From Cerioporus squamosus (lineage: Eukaryota > Basidiomycota > Agaricomycetes > Polyporales > Polyporaceae), in NCBI GenBank assembly GCA_022592435.1, contig JABYQS010000047.1, positions 171,170 through 235,169 of the forward strand: 64,000 nucleotides of DNA, read 5' to 3'. The notes under the pieces are model-generated. The model did no database searches. It was not told where the DNA came from and saw only the letters and a program-made list of their open reading frames with translations. Of this stretch, positions 47,481 to 58,002 are shown one piece after another; positions within the stretch are counted from its first letter, which is position 1; each line of letters opens with the position of its first letter. The translations under genes were made by a program, and so were the position numbers.

Positions 47481-48262
47481 CCCCATGTTGTTGTATGCCG
47501 ACAAACGTAGTCCAACCGGTCAACGACACTGGTGACAGGAAAAGTCCATCAACAGGCAATCCTCAGCACATGAGGGGCGACCGACAGACCTCAATCGAAG
47601 ACGCACGACAGACACCGCGGTTCATGGGAAGAGGAGGTCGAGCAGCGGAAGAGAACTCACGCCTGCACGGCGTACGCATCGACTATGAGGGGTCGAGTGC
47701 GCCAGGAGTGCGCCAGGAGTGCGCTTCGTACAGATCCGAAATGCCCATCGCTACGCCCTACAATCACTGCGGGGGCGCGCTGGCTTTCTTCCTCATCTTC
47801 CACTGCGACTGTGCGGGGTCGTTCCTCTCACATATCAGCACTTCGAGGCCCTGCGGTCATGAGTTGCTTTCGAAATGCGGCGATAGAGAGCGCACCTGAC
47901 CTTGGCCTTTGACAGATCGCGAAGCCACCTGTCGATAGCTTACGCCGAGCGTTCTTCTTTTTGAGAGGACGGTATTAGGAGTGTGCACTCGCGCGAGTCG
48001 TCGTCTGGGAACCTTGAACCTTCTTCCACTTCGACGCGACGACGGTCATCACCACTCTATAACGGCACTGCAAAGGAAGTCACTCCATCTCGGCCTGACA
48101 ATCTGGCACTATCTCTTCAGGGATAACGCACCTGCGTATGTGCCGGGGAGGTGCGAGGCTCCGCATCATCATGGCTTCCCAGGGATCGAAGGACATCTCC
48201 TGCAGCTGTGATGGAGGGCCACAGAGTCCACAGGAGGCAGTCCTGTCTAGAGGAAAGCTCGT

Positions 48263-48613
48263 TCAGTAACTGTCGAACCAACTAACAAGCCGCATACCAT
48301 ACTTCGACACACGACCGACCTTGTCCGCCACCACCCAAGTCTCCGAACGCACGACGCACGACACATCTTGCCCAACGACCAACACTTCGACCATGATTCC
48401 CGCTACCATCTGACGGGATCCCAAAAAGAGGGAGCCCTGCTCAAAATGAAGTATTTCAGTGCACGCGCTGCTGACGTCGAACAGCTGAAGATCCACACAC
48501 CCGTCCTCGACCTCGAACACCGTCCGAATCCTTGACAAATGACAAGCATCGAAGACCGTTACTAGATCACGCACCATATCGTCGGCAACCGACGCACGCC
48601 GTAGAACGGACAT
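48263..48613 (-). CDS. Possible small protein, unrecognised
   Basis: A minus-strand frame from MSVLRRASVADDMVRDLVTV to SWFDSY is 116 codons and rich in alternating Val/Leu strands (GIMVEVLVVGQDVSCVV). It may be real or part of a larger gene whose upstream frame (48614-48898) is less convincing. No domain. Confidence 0.25.
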   Translation of the reverse strand: MSVLRRASVADDMVRDLVTVFDACHLSRIRTVFEVEDGCVDLQLFDVSSACTEILHFEQGSLFLGSRQMVAGIMVEVLVVGQDVSCVVRSETWVVADKVGRVSKYGMRLVSWFDSY

Positions 48614-49138
48614 GCGAAAACCAAGGACGTTCACATTACTACTCGATGTCTGGTATAGAACGTGTGGGGGTAATAGACTACATTGCGGGGTGACAAACGA
48701 CGAGCGACGGTGGCGAGCGACGAGTGGACGGGGTGTGAGCACGGGAATCGATGCGAGACGATGACGAGACGGGACGCGCGAGTCGGAACCAACCGCGACG
48801 GCGGGATGGAATTGCGGTTGTGCTTTGGGTAGGACGAGGGGTTGGGACGGGGCCGGCCGGTGGGTGGTGGAGGTATGGACACGCGTATGCGACAGCAAGG
48901 ATCATGGACAATGACGGAGGGAGATCAGGGACAAGAACGTTGGACGTGGGCCGAACCATCTATGAGGATGACAATGAGTAAACGTTGATGTTGGTGTGAT
49001 TTATGAGGAGGACGCGGAGGGGGAAATGTAGGAGAGGTGGCAAACGAGAGGGGTAGTCAGTGTCCGACGCGACATCCGCCAAGGAAGTGAGGCGACTCAA
49101 GACTTAAGAGCGCGGTCGAAACGCACATGTAAGTCCAA

Positions 49139-52091
49139 TCAGTCAACCATCATGTCCACATCATCGCCTCCCGCCTCATCCCCATCCTCGCGCGACGGAC
49201 CCGCCATCCCGCTGTCGTCCCCTCCCCGCTGCTCCGCGGCCGAGGCGAGATGCCTCGCAAGGACCCGCCGCTGCAGATCCGCGTTCGCATTCGCGTCTTC
49301 CGGCCATGCCGCGGGTGGTACAGCGTTCCCCGGGCGATACGTCCACGTTCCCGACCCGTCCAGCGCAGCCGCGAGGACCGGATTCCTGGATGGCGACGCC
49401 GCAGTTCCGATGGGTGCTTGAGTCTGAGCTGGTGCTTGCCGCGTCGGAACCGCCGTCGCAGTCGAGCTCCCACTGGCAGTGATTCGGACCGGCGAGGGTT
49501 GCGGGCGCGTCCCAGTCGCACCAGCACCCTCCTGCGCTAACCGTGCCTCCGCCGCGACCGCCCTCGCCTGCCTCTCCCTCTCCCGTTCCCGCTCACGTTC
49601 CCGTGCCTCTCTCCTCTCCGCCCGGTCCGCACGCGCTGTAGCCGCTCCGGCACCCGCACCGGCGTTGGCCGAGCGCGAGCTCTCGCCGTGATGGTGATGC
49701 TCCCCATCGTCCTCCGGGTCCTTCGCACTGCACCAGAACCGGTGGCCTTCGCTCCACGCCGTGCTCTGGCACTCCTTCCCGCAGTACTTCGCCTTCCGAC
49801 ACCGCCGACACTTGGCGAACTCCCGCGGGAAACGTTCCCACCGACCGCACAGCACTACACGCTACGTCAGTACACGCACGCAATAAGGAGCAGAGATGGT
49901 ACGTACTGTTCGCACACTGACGGATCCCGCCTCTGCTGTCGTCCTTCCTGCACGCGTTTCGCATGATGACGCCCGCCCAGTACTGGATCTCCGGCGGTAA
50001 GCTGGGTGGGGGGTTGGGCGACTCGAGCTCGGACGAGCTATGTCGATATGTGAACCGCTCGACGAGCGCGAAGACATTCGTCATCCGGGGGGTCGCACCA
50101 TTAGCTGCCGGGCCGGCCGCCGAGCTCGAACTCGCACCCGCGGCGGCGGATGTCGCAGATGACGATGATGCGCGTTCCTTCTCCTTGCCGCGTCCCGTAG
50201 CGTTGTTGAATGCCTTCACTAAGGGGTGGACGTCTCTGCTCGATCCAGAGGTGGACGCGGCCGACGAGGAGGATGCCGCAGCCGCCGATCTTGAAGACGA
50301 AGATGACGGTTGGCCGTACCTGCCCTCGTTCGAGAGCTGAGCCGTCGCAGGATGGAAGCTCGTGCGCGGCTTGTAAAACGCCTGCCGACAGTGAGGGTAC
50401 TTGCTAAGGTATGCGAGCAGCTGCAGACTGAGCAGCACGTCCTCGTCGCGGTACGGTCCTGAGTCGACTTCGCGAGGATGGTGGTGGTGGTGATGATGGC
50501 TCGGCGTGCCGTTGTTCCCAGTGTTGCCAGCGCGGATGGTGTTCTGCCGTGCCGGGTGCCCATGTCTGTGATACGACCAGCGTCCGCCGTAGGGGTGAGG
50601 AAATTGCCTATGTTTGGCGTCCGCGCAGCTGTCATGGGGAGGTTAGTAGTCCCTGCGCGAGGAGTCCTCTCGCCCGCCCCTGCATGTCCATCAGCGACCG
50701 TCCGCGGGGGTGGAGGTCCTTCGAGCGCACCAGGAGCTCCGGGGGGCGCACCCATCGCAAAGTCGTCGTTCGTCTCCAGCGATACGATCCCGTCCTCCAC
50801 CCCGCCCTCGTCGTTGATGATGATGTGCGCGTCCGAGGGCATGTCGAGCCCCGCAGTCGCAGTCGGCGCCGTCGCGTCGGTCACGATACCCACCGCACGT
50901 CGCGAGTGCGTCGCGCGGATCGTGCCAGTGTCTGTCTGGCGTTCGGGTGAGGGGGAGGGTGCGTCGCCCTCGCGCGACGTGTCCATGTCCACATCGCCGT
51001 CGTCCTCTGTCTCCGTCTCGGGGCGCGAGTTTGCAGCCGATGTCGACGTCGATGGGCCAGCCGAGACATCGGGGACGGCGAGTCTCGATCGATGTGGCCG
51101 ACGCGCGGCAGTCGTGGGTTGATCCCACACGGGACGTGCAATGATCGTCCCGCTGCGGTCTCGACCGGGTACCACGACCGCGCCCGTTGGCGTGTTCGAC
51201 CCGTTCGGGGTCGCGTTGGTCGAGGTGTCGGCAGAAGTGTCGGTATCCTGTGCGCGCGAGGCGCTGGGTGTTGCCTGTTCCGTCTGCATCGGTTCCTGCG
51301 GTTGATCATGCGTCAGACAATCGCAACGCCACGAACGGGTACAACGACGCACCTCTTGTGATGTATCTGCGCTCTGCGCCGAAGTATCCGCTGGCCGAAT
51401 GGTGCGTCGGTCAGCAGCGATCTGCCGCTCCAATGCCCGAGCTAACTCCGCAGCTTGTTGTCGCTGACGCATCTCGGACTGCGCCTGTCTCCTCGCCATC
51501 CGCTGCTCCCTGGTCTCCCGCGGCATGCCATTTGCAGCGACGCTGGGTCCGACAGCGAACCCTTTGCTCGCGAGCCACGCCTCGAGGATGCAACCAACGA
51601 CCTCCAGCGTGCCCGCCTGGACCACGCGACTCCGGATGGGCTCGCTCCCGCGCACGCCGATGTTCACGATGCATTGGAATGCCAACGAGAAGCGATACGC
51701 CGCGTGTTTGTCGTAGGATTTGGGGAGTAGTGTCGGGACGGGCTTTGGCGGGTGCGAACCGGGCGGCGACAGGCCGTAGAAGATCGCAGGGTTGTCCGGG
51801 GGTGGCGGCGATAGGCAGAAGTCATGTAAAATGCGCACCAGACGTTCGAGCCCGCCGTCCATGGTCATGATCTCGCGTATTCGGGGGAGGTTGACGTGAG
51901 ATAGACGAGATGTGTGAGCGAGTTGAACAAGGGGAGTGATGAGTTCGTGTCGAGTGCTGTATGGCCACATCGGTATTTTGCTCGAGCTCATCGTTCGGAA
52001 CGGCCTACTCACCTCGTCGGTCGTAGAGTTGCGAAGATATGCACACCGAGGCGCGGTTCTGCGCGGGGAACGCAAAGTTGGACTCCCGCAT
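49139..52091 (-). CDS. MUB1/SamB-type MYND zinc finger protein
   Basis: The true start is the ATG at 52091-52089: exon 1 (52091-52013) reads MRESNFAFPAQNRASVCISS then QLYDRR, the hallmark N-terminus of the family. After an intron (51957-52012) exon 2 gives ALDTNSSLPLFNSLTHLVYL, then armadillo-like sequence RIREIMTMDGGLERLVRILH and LAFQCIVNIGVRGSEPIRSR. A long disordered, Ser/Thr/His-rich centre follows. Near the end, LLSLQLLAYLSKYPHCRQAF and, over an intron at 49855-49906, the MYND finger QCANMLCGRWERFPREFAKC followed by RRCRKAKYCGKECQ and HRFWC. In yeast, Mub1 works with the E3 Ubr2 to degrade Rpn4; Aspergillus SamB affects hyphal growth. Two frame problems exist: one base seems missing in a C5 run (51883-51887), and a frame change near 50.5-50.7 kb needs an intron or another indel. 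Confidence 0.85.
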
Positions 52092-52401
52092 GGCGGATAC
52101 GGCGGAGGTGGCGGATCCCCAGGAAAGTAGACGGTGTCAAGGACAAGTTTCACAGCGAGTAGAACGTGTGGAGGGTCGTGGACGTCGTGTGCGCCGTGGT
52201 CGTCGTCGTCGTCGATGTTGAAGACGGTCTACGCGCGTGTGATCTGACTGATCCTTTGTTTGGTCATGTTTGTCCCGGTGGCTGGCGAGGCCACCGCCTT
52301 GTTCTTCCAATCTACTTTCGTTTTCTTACCGGTTCTTGATCTTAACCCTCATTTCCTTCCTTCTCGTTTACGCCACAAAGTTCTGTTTCTTCCCATTTCA
52401 A

Positions 52402-53085
52402 GGGAGATGGACAATATCAATGACGGTAAGTGAAGCAGTATGCATCTACTTGCAGCGCATCGTAAAGCAGAACTGACTTAGTCGGAGTCGGAGTCGTCGC
52501 CGCACGCTTAGTCGCGCCTTGGTCTTCAATAACTTGACTGGTCTCCTTGTCTCGCCGAACAACCTTGTTCTATGTGGTCTGTCGCAACTTGGACTCTGGT
52601 TGGAGATTATACCAATTACTGGCACTGCAGTCTCGGATATCTATACCTTGCGGACGCGCACCGACGAAGCCCAGCTTCTGGCAGGACGCGGGCCATTTAA
52701 CCCCGATTTCCCTCGGACATCACCGCTCTTCATACCCTCAGTCAGCGGCAGCAGCTCTCATCTACGCAGGGAGTTGTTGTAAGTTGACAATCACAGTCGC
52801 TCTCGACATCGCCAGTTCCGGTTGTGCGAACGGGTCACTTCTCCCGGGGTCTACCGCACGAGTCTCCTCCTGTCATACGTCCTCGCAGAACATCCGATGG
52901 CTGCAGGCCAAGCCGACAGAATGTTTTTCACCTCCGGATCACACTGGCTGCCCTGGGCCCATGAGGCGGATTGCATCGTACTCGACGAGAGCCATGAACG
53001 ACAGAAAACATATGTCGAAGTTGCACGCATAGCCTGTACATGTATCGTCGCAGAACTCGGCTCAAGCAGCGGTCTGGTGCAGTAG
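52402..53085 (+). CDS. Possible gene, unrecognised
   Basis: A short first exon (MDNIND, GTAAGT donor at about 52421) could start a gene whose later part, 52822-53085, reads SYVLAEHPMAAGQADRMFF and HEADCIVLDESHERQKTYVE before a TAG. The middle (52500-52800) has two competing frames and several splice-like sites. No domain is recognised; low confidence. Confidence 0.25.
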
Positions 53086-53089
53086 CTGA

Positions 53090-53430
53090 GCCTGCAGCGA
53101 CGACTCGCGCAACATGTGTGACGCCTTCTCGACTTCGCCGTGATGCGTCCGTTACACGTATATAGGCTGCTGCATCCCGTACTCGACCCGCCCTCCTGGT
53201 CGCACACGTCTTGTCGTCCACCACCACCACCACTACCACCAATCCGCTAGGTCGGTACATGTCTATGACTGCGTGATTGCTGCCAGCCAGTCCACGCTGA
53301 CGGACGATTTGCCAGATCGTTCGACTACGTCGTCTCGGTTTTCTCTCGCCTGCAACACACCATTCTCTCGGACACGCAATCCGAGCGTGTCGACCTACGT
53401 CAAGTCCGAACTGACAGTACAAGGTTCGCA
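53090..53430 (+). repeat. Duplicated BTB promoter and leader
   Basis: Matches, inverted, the upstream region of the BTB gene at 44254-45557 (roughly 45540-45840): GTGTGACGCCTTCTCGACTT, a TATATA at 53159-53164, GGTCGGTACATGTCTATGAC and GTCGACCTACGTCAAGTCCG all recur in order. So the duplication included the promoter. Confidence 0.8.
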
Positions 53431-53731
53431 CCATTCGGATGTCTCACACTGTGTACCGACCTGTACTGACTCCTCTGCCTTCTGTGCTGGAAGCTGCATC
53501 TATTCCGACATGCTTGCCACATTCGCCTGCAGTGAAGGTCCGGCAGGACCCAGATTTTGGAGATGCCCACCCCTCCATACATCATGCGCGTGTGGCAGTA
53601 CACATGACGATCTCAAGGAGAAGTCCTGAGAACTCGCGCAGCGTAGATTGATCATTGACAAGCCATCTTTTGTTCCTGGAGCTGGAAGTGTTCAAGGACT
53701 ATCGTCCCAAGAACGATACAGTCGTTTGCAT

Positions 53732-54878
53732 ATGAAACTGCAGACCTTCGTCCACGTGGAGAGGGACCCGACGTTCTGGTTCTTCGACGGGAACATAGTC
53801 GTCATTGCGCAGGGCAATGTGGCTTTCCGAGTTCACCAGGGCGTGCTCGCTCTCCGGGCTGAGTTCTTCGCTGGCATGTTCCAGCACTCACTGCTCGTCC
53901 CCCATGGACCGAGCGACGAGGAAACCATTGATGGGTGCCCTATCATTCCCCTCGACGACACCACGTACGACATCCGGCAGCTCCTGCTCGTCATGTATGG
54001 TCAGAAGTACGTCGCTGATCGCTCTTCCCGGCCGCGTGAGATCACTGATGATATCGCTGTTCAGCCGCCTGAAGACTCCCGAAGAGACCACCTTCCCCGT
54101 CATCGCCGCGCTCATCCGCGTCGGTGACAAGTACGGCGTGCACGATCTCGTAGATGAGTGCATGTCGTACTTCCGTCAGATGAGGCCTATAAGCCTCCGC
54201 TCGTACAAGTCGGCAAGGGAGCACCGCTCCGCCATCAAGTTTGCCCCACACCATGCCGTGGAAGCCCTCCACATCTGCCGCATCGTGGACCCCCTCGCCG
54301 ACGATGAGCCAGACATCCTCATCTGGATGCTCTTCCTCTGCGCTCAGCTCGACGAGCTCCAACTCCGTAACGGGACCGCGCGAGAGGACGGTACGCTGGA
54401 GAAGCTGAGCGACGCGGACATCGAGCAGATCCTTATGCTCAAGCGCGAGCTTCAGCGGCGCGGCGCGAGGGCCCTCGAGGCGGCATGCGATTTTGGTCTC
54501 CGGCCTGCGGTCGATGACTGTAAGCTTTACGACACGTATGGTGACTTGATCGACTCCGATGCAGTGCAATGCAACGAGCAGTACCACAAGTTCGTCGTGA
54601 GTCACATCCCGGAGCAGGCGAAGGAGGCGTTCCCGCGCGGGGACCCGTTTGAGTCGTGGATCATGGATAAGATGTTCGAAGCGGCGAGGAGTGACTGGAT
54701 GTGCAGTGGGTGCTTTGAGGTGGTGCTCCAGACGCAACTCTGGATGCGCAAGGACTGTTGGGATGAGCTGCCGACGCTTGCGGGCGTCACTGGGGATATT
54801 GAATGGGCATCAGCAAAGGCGCGAAACACATGCAGTGCCCGGCAGCGTCTGTCGGGCATTGCAATCCGAAACAGGTAA
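53732..54878 (+). CDS. BTB/POZ domain protein (WFFDG type), copy 2
   Basis: Exons 53732-54006 and 54065-54878, intron 54007-54064 (GTACGT...TTCAG), give about 362 residues. The protein starts MKLQTFVHVERDPTFWFFDG; the BTB core is FRVHQGVLALRAEFFAGMF, and DTTYDIRQLLLVMYGQ precedes the intron at the same place as in copy 1. C-terminal helices match copy 1 (FPVIAALIRVGDKYGVHDLV, ILIWMLFLCAQLDELQLRNG, LMLKRELQRRGARALE). An acidic HIPEQAKEAFPRGDPFESWI stretch and a Cys-containing SDWMCSGCFEVV follow. The hexapeptide repeat of copy 1 is absent, and about 200 bp of unrelated or decayed BTB-like sequence separates the duplicated leader from this ATG, so an upstream exon is possible. Confidence 0.8.
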
Positions 54879-55053
54879 GTCTAGCGCTGGCAAACCTTCG
54901 CCAGGCATTGACATGCACTGACAGACAAGGCGGCGCATTGTAGAGCGCGCCTTGGCAAGGTGTGCTTTGAAATAACAATGCACAAAGTAGACGAGCAAGT
55001 CTTTGAACTGTATTGTCATTGAATACCATATGGGTGAATGAGTAGTAGTACTA
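54879..55053. other. Boundary between BTB gene and transposon
   Basis: Contains GGCATTGCAATCC and GGCGGCGCATTGTAGAGCGC, perhaps remnants of a transposon end. No clear terminal inverted repeat could be paired. Confidence 0.3.
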
Positions 55054-57720
55054 CTAGTCCGCGGCATAGCCCTCCTGCCCAAACTCGTCGCCATCGTCGT
55101 CTTCGTCTCGCTCGTCCTCGGGGTCCCTGCCCAGTTCTTCGTCTTCCGCCTCCGCTTCGTCGTCTTCTGGACCGTCCTCATCATCTTCACCGTCTTCCTG
55201 GCCGTCAGTATTCCCGGAGGGGCGAGCACGATCTTCTTCAGTCTCTGCAAGACCGTCAAGACCCTGAACAAGCCGCAACACGCGCTGCTCGGGCGTGACA
55301 CCGTCCTCCTGGCCTTCGCTGGCTGTTCCGGAGGAAGACGGACCAGTGCGCAGTGCCGAGATCTCGGGCTCGTCATCGTCGGAAGGCTCGAACAGGTCCG
55401 CTGCCTCCGGATCGACATCTTCCCATGTGAAGTCCTCGTCGTCGAAGGCGATCTGGATATCAGGACCCGTGTCCGCATGTCCTACGCCACCTCCGAGATA
55501 ACGCATTAACATGTCGCGATCGACAAACCTGTAGCTCGTGTCAGACAAGTAGGGGGAGACAATTAGTACGCGTAGATGCTTACATGTTGACCACATAATA
55601 TTGGTAGTCTTGATCGTGATACTCGGGCTTCTCGTAGACATTCTGACCATGTCGGGCGATTGACGGAGGAAGAAGGTCTGGGGTGTGATCATACGATGGC
55701 ACTGGCATGATGTGGGACCCGCGGATGACCACGGTAGGGTCGAGGAATCCGAATGGGATACCGTCATCGTGAGGAACGAACCCGATGCGGGGATGCCGCT
55801 TGGCCTTGAACCCGTGAGGTGTCGTGGGATCCAGTCCGAACCAGCGCACCCAGAGTATGTCCATCCGCTGAGGACGTGAAGCAGGGGTTCCTGGGACGGC
55901 GTCGGTGCGGTAGACGTTGATGTGGAAGATGTGAATCACACGGGAGTACCAGTAGGGATGCACGTTCCCACTGTTGGTCTCGTGGTCGTCCTCGTGAGAG
56001 AGTGTCATGATGTCGGGATGGGAAGCCGGGTCGATCACATCTTGGGAGCGGCGCATGTCGTACGTCGTGTAGTTGAGTCGCATGCGGTGGTGATGATAGA
56101 TACAGTTCGCGACAAAGCGGAGCGCACTGCGGTCGGCCACTGAGCACTCAGGTTCTTCGCCCTGGAACGCGTCTCCGTTGAGGCGGGCAATGATATGATC
56201 GGAAAGTCTTGGGAGGAATTTCTGCAAGGAGAAAACACGGTGGGTCAGATGTCGTGACACATGCCACGGAGAGAGAGTACAAACGTCGAATGCTGGATCA
56301 CCTCGGTGCTTGGCGATCCATCCAGAGATGTCGTCATATTCGCGCTCGGACTCGGCGATGTGGTACTGTTGACGGGGATCTACAGCTTCCTCAGGGGCGC
56401 AATCCTGTCTGCGACGAGTGTCAGAGAATTGAGGGCGACCAAGAGGAGTAACACGGGGTCCTGCAGGGGCCAGAGGAGCGACAGGTTGCTGTACATGTTC
56501 GTGCTCACGCTCAATAAGCGCGGCCTTCTTGCGAATCTTGGACTCGAGATCGATGTGCCATGCGATCTGTCTGGCATGACGGTGCTTGTTGGTGCGAGCG
56601 TAAAATCGCTTGACATGCCGATGCTCAAGTTCTCCCTGTAGAGCAGATGATCAGATCGATAGACATGGATGCAGAAGCTGGCAGACACGCACTGTTTGTG
56701 TCGTCCAATTGTCGCTAGGTCCGAAACACCGGATGTGAGCCGCGTAGTCCCACAGCGAGTGGTATTTGTATGTCTTCAAGCTGAAGGACTTGCGCTTGCG
56801 TGTGGTACTCGCGGATGCGTGACCAGTGGCACGCCCCTTTCCTTTGCCTTTGTTCGCCAGAGCAGCTCGGCGTCGGCCACGAGCAGCGCTCTCCCTTGGG
56901 AGCTCATAGGTGTCGTACTTCTTGCATGTGGTCCTTGCAAACTTCCGAGTCGACTGTCCTAGATTGACTGTGGCAACGTCGAGGAGATCGAGGGTGTTGT
57001 CTGTGTGGAGTCGGAGCTTGGCAAGGGCATGCCAGCATCCATAGTCGAAGAGAATGTCGAGTATTATCCGGTTGTCTTGATCGTCATCGGGGAGGCCGTC
57101 GAATACTGACATAGAACACTAGATGACCATGCACCAGTCAGTAGTGGGCATCATCGTGTAGATGATGTACGTACTTGCAAAGAGTCTTCATAATCGCGTG
57201 CTGCAAGCTTCTTCAGGTCTGCCATGTTGTTTACGAAGCGACAGATGGTATTCCGTCCGAACGTAGGAATTGATCGGTACCTTGTGTGAATGAAGTTAGT
57301 CATGTTGCAGAGCACGCTACAAGGTAATCGAATGAGTACCTCTCATTAAACTTCTGAATCTTGTCGTCTCCAAATGCGTGGAGAAGACGCACCAGGTGCG
57401 TGAGGGTAGACTTCCAAACTCCTAACTCAAACTCGTGCATGAGGTCGGGCACGTACATCGAGTAGAAGTTAAAGCCAAATTCCTGGTGGAGCTTGGCCGA
57501 GAAGGCATTCTGTGCAGTCGCATCAGCTCAGTGAAGTGCAGACATGGGAAGATGAAGCACTTACTCGTGTTGGTGTTAGAGACATTGGCTCCAGCGTGCG
57601 CTTCAGCCATACACTCATCAATGGGACCCCGTCCTCGAAGAGCCATTTCCGAGCTAGTTTAATGCGAGTTTGAATGTCGGCATTGATAGGTATTTCTGTA
57701 ACCCAGTAAGGGTTAGGCTG
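55054..57720 (-). CDS. Plavaka-like transposase, 5'-truncated
   Basis: Minus-strand exons read, in order: PINADIQTRIKLARKWLFED, SLTPTR, NAFSAKLHQEFGFNFYSMYV, PDLMHEFELGVWKSTLTHLV, RSIPTFGRNTICRFVNNMAD, LKKLAARDYEDSLQ, DILFDYGCWHALAKLRLHTD, SFSLKTYKYHSLWDY, GELEHRHVKRFYARTNKHRH, then YWYSRVIHIFHINVYRTD, MDILWVRWFGLDP and a very acidic tail to TAG at 55054-55056. This order is that of Agaricomycete Plavaka-type DNA transposases. Introns keep phase and no stop was noticed inside these exons, so the C-terminal two thirds are well preserved. The N-terminal third is missing: at about 57683 the sequence runs into the satellite header. No function as a complete transposase is expected. Confidence 0.75.
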
Positions 57721-57748
57721 AGGTAAGGGTGACCCTTATGCGGCTCAA
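57683..57748. repeat. 66-bp satellite header, copy 1
   Basis: TTGATAGGTATTTCTGTAAC to GCGGCTCAAT. The same 66 bp occur twice in tandem at 62593 and 62659, and a diverged copy at about 59395-59455. On the minus strand part of it reads in frame with the transposase (PNPYWVTEIPIN), so the exact breakpoint cannot be placed. Confidence 0.85.
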
Positions 57749-58002
57749 TGTACGTTGGGAGCGGTCGGGCTGCTGGAGAGCATAGATTGTGGAAGCGGAG
57801 GGGATGTAGGCATGACTAGTGACCGAGCGGACGACCACTCGCGACAGGGAATGAGCGGACAACCGCTCACAACAGGGAATGAGCAGTCATCCACTCACAA
57901 TACGTATCGAGCGGTCGACCGCTCGCAACAGGAAATGAGCGGCCATATACTCGCTGTGATCCACCAGCGGTAGAACCACCGTAGCAGCCCAAGTCGCCTT
58001 CT
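57749..58002. repeat. Palindrome-bearing lead-in, copy 1
   Basis: Between header and satellite, imperfect GAGCGG-N4-CCGCTC palindromes recur about every 27-28 bp (57821-57930), then a non-repetitive piece (CCACCAGCGGTAGAACCACC). The second copy at 62725-63062 has more units. Confidence 0.8.

Noticed and set aside
49152..51870. Long plus-strand frames over the MUB1/SamB gene
   Set aside because: Shadows of the GC-rich minus-strand coding sequence; no domain or splice support.
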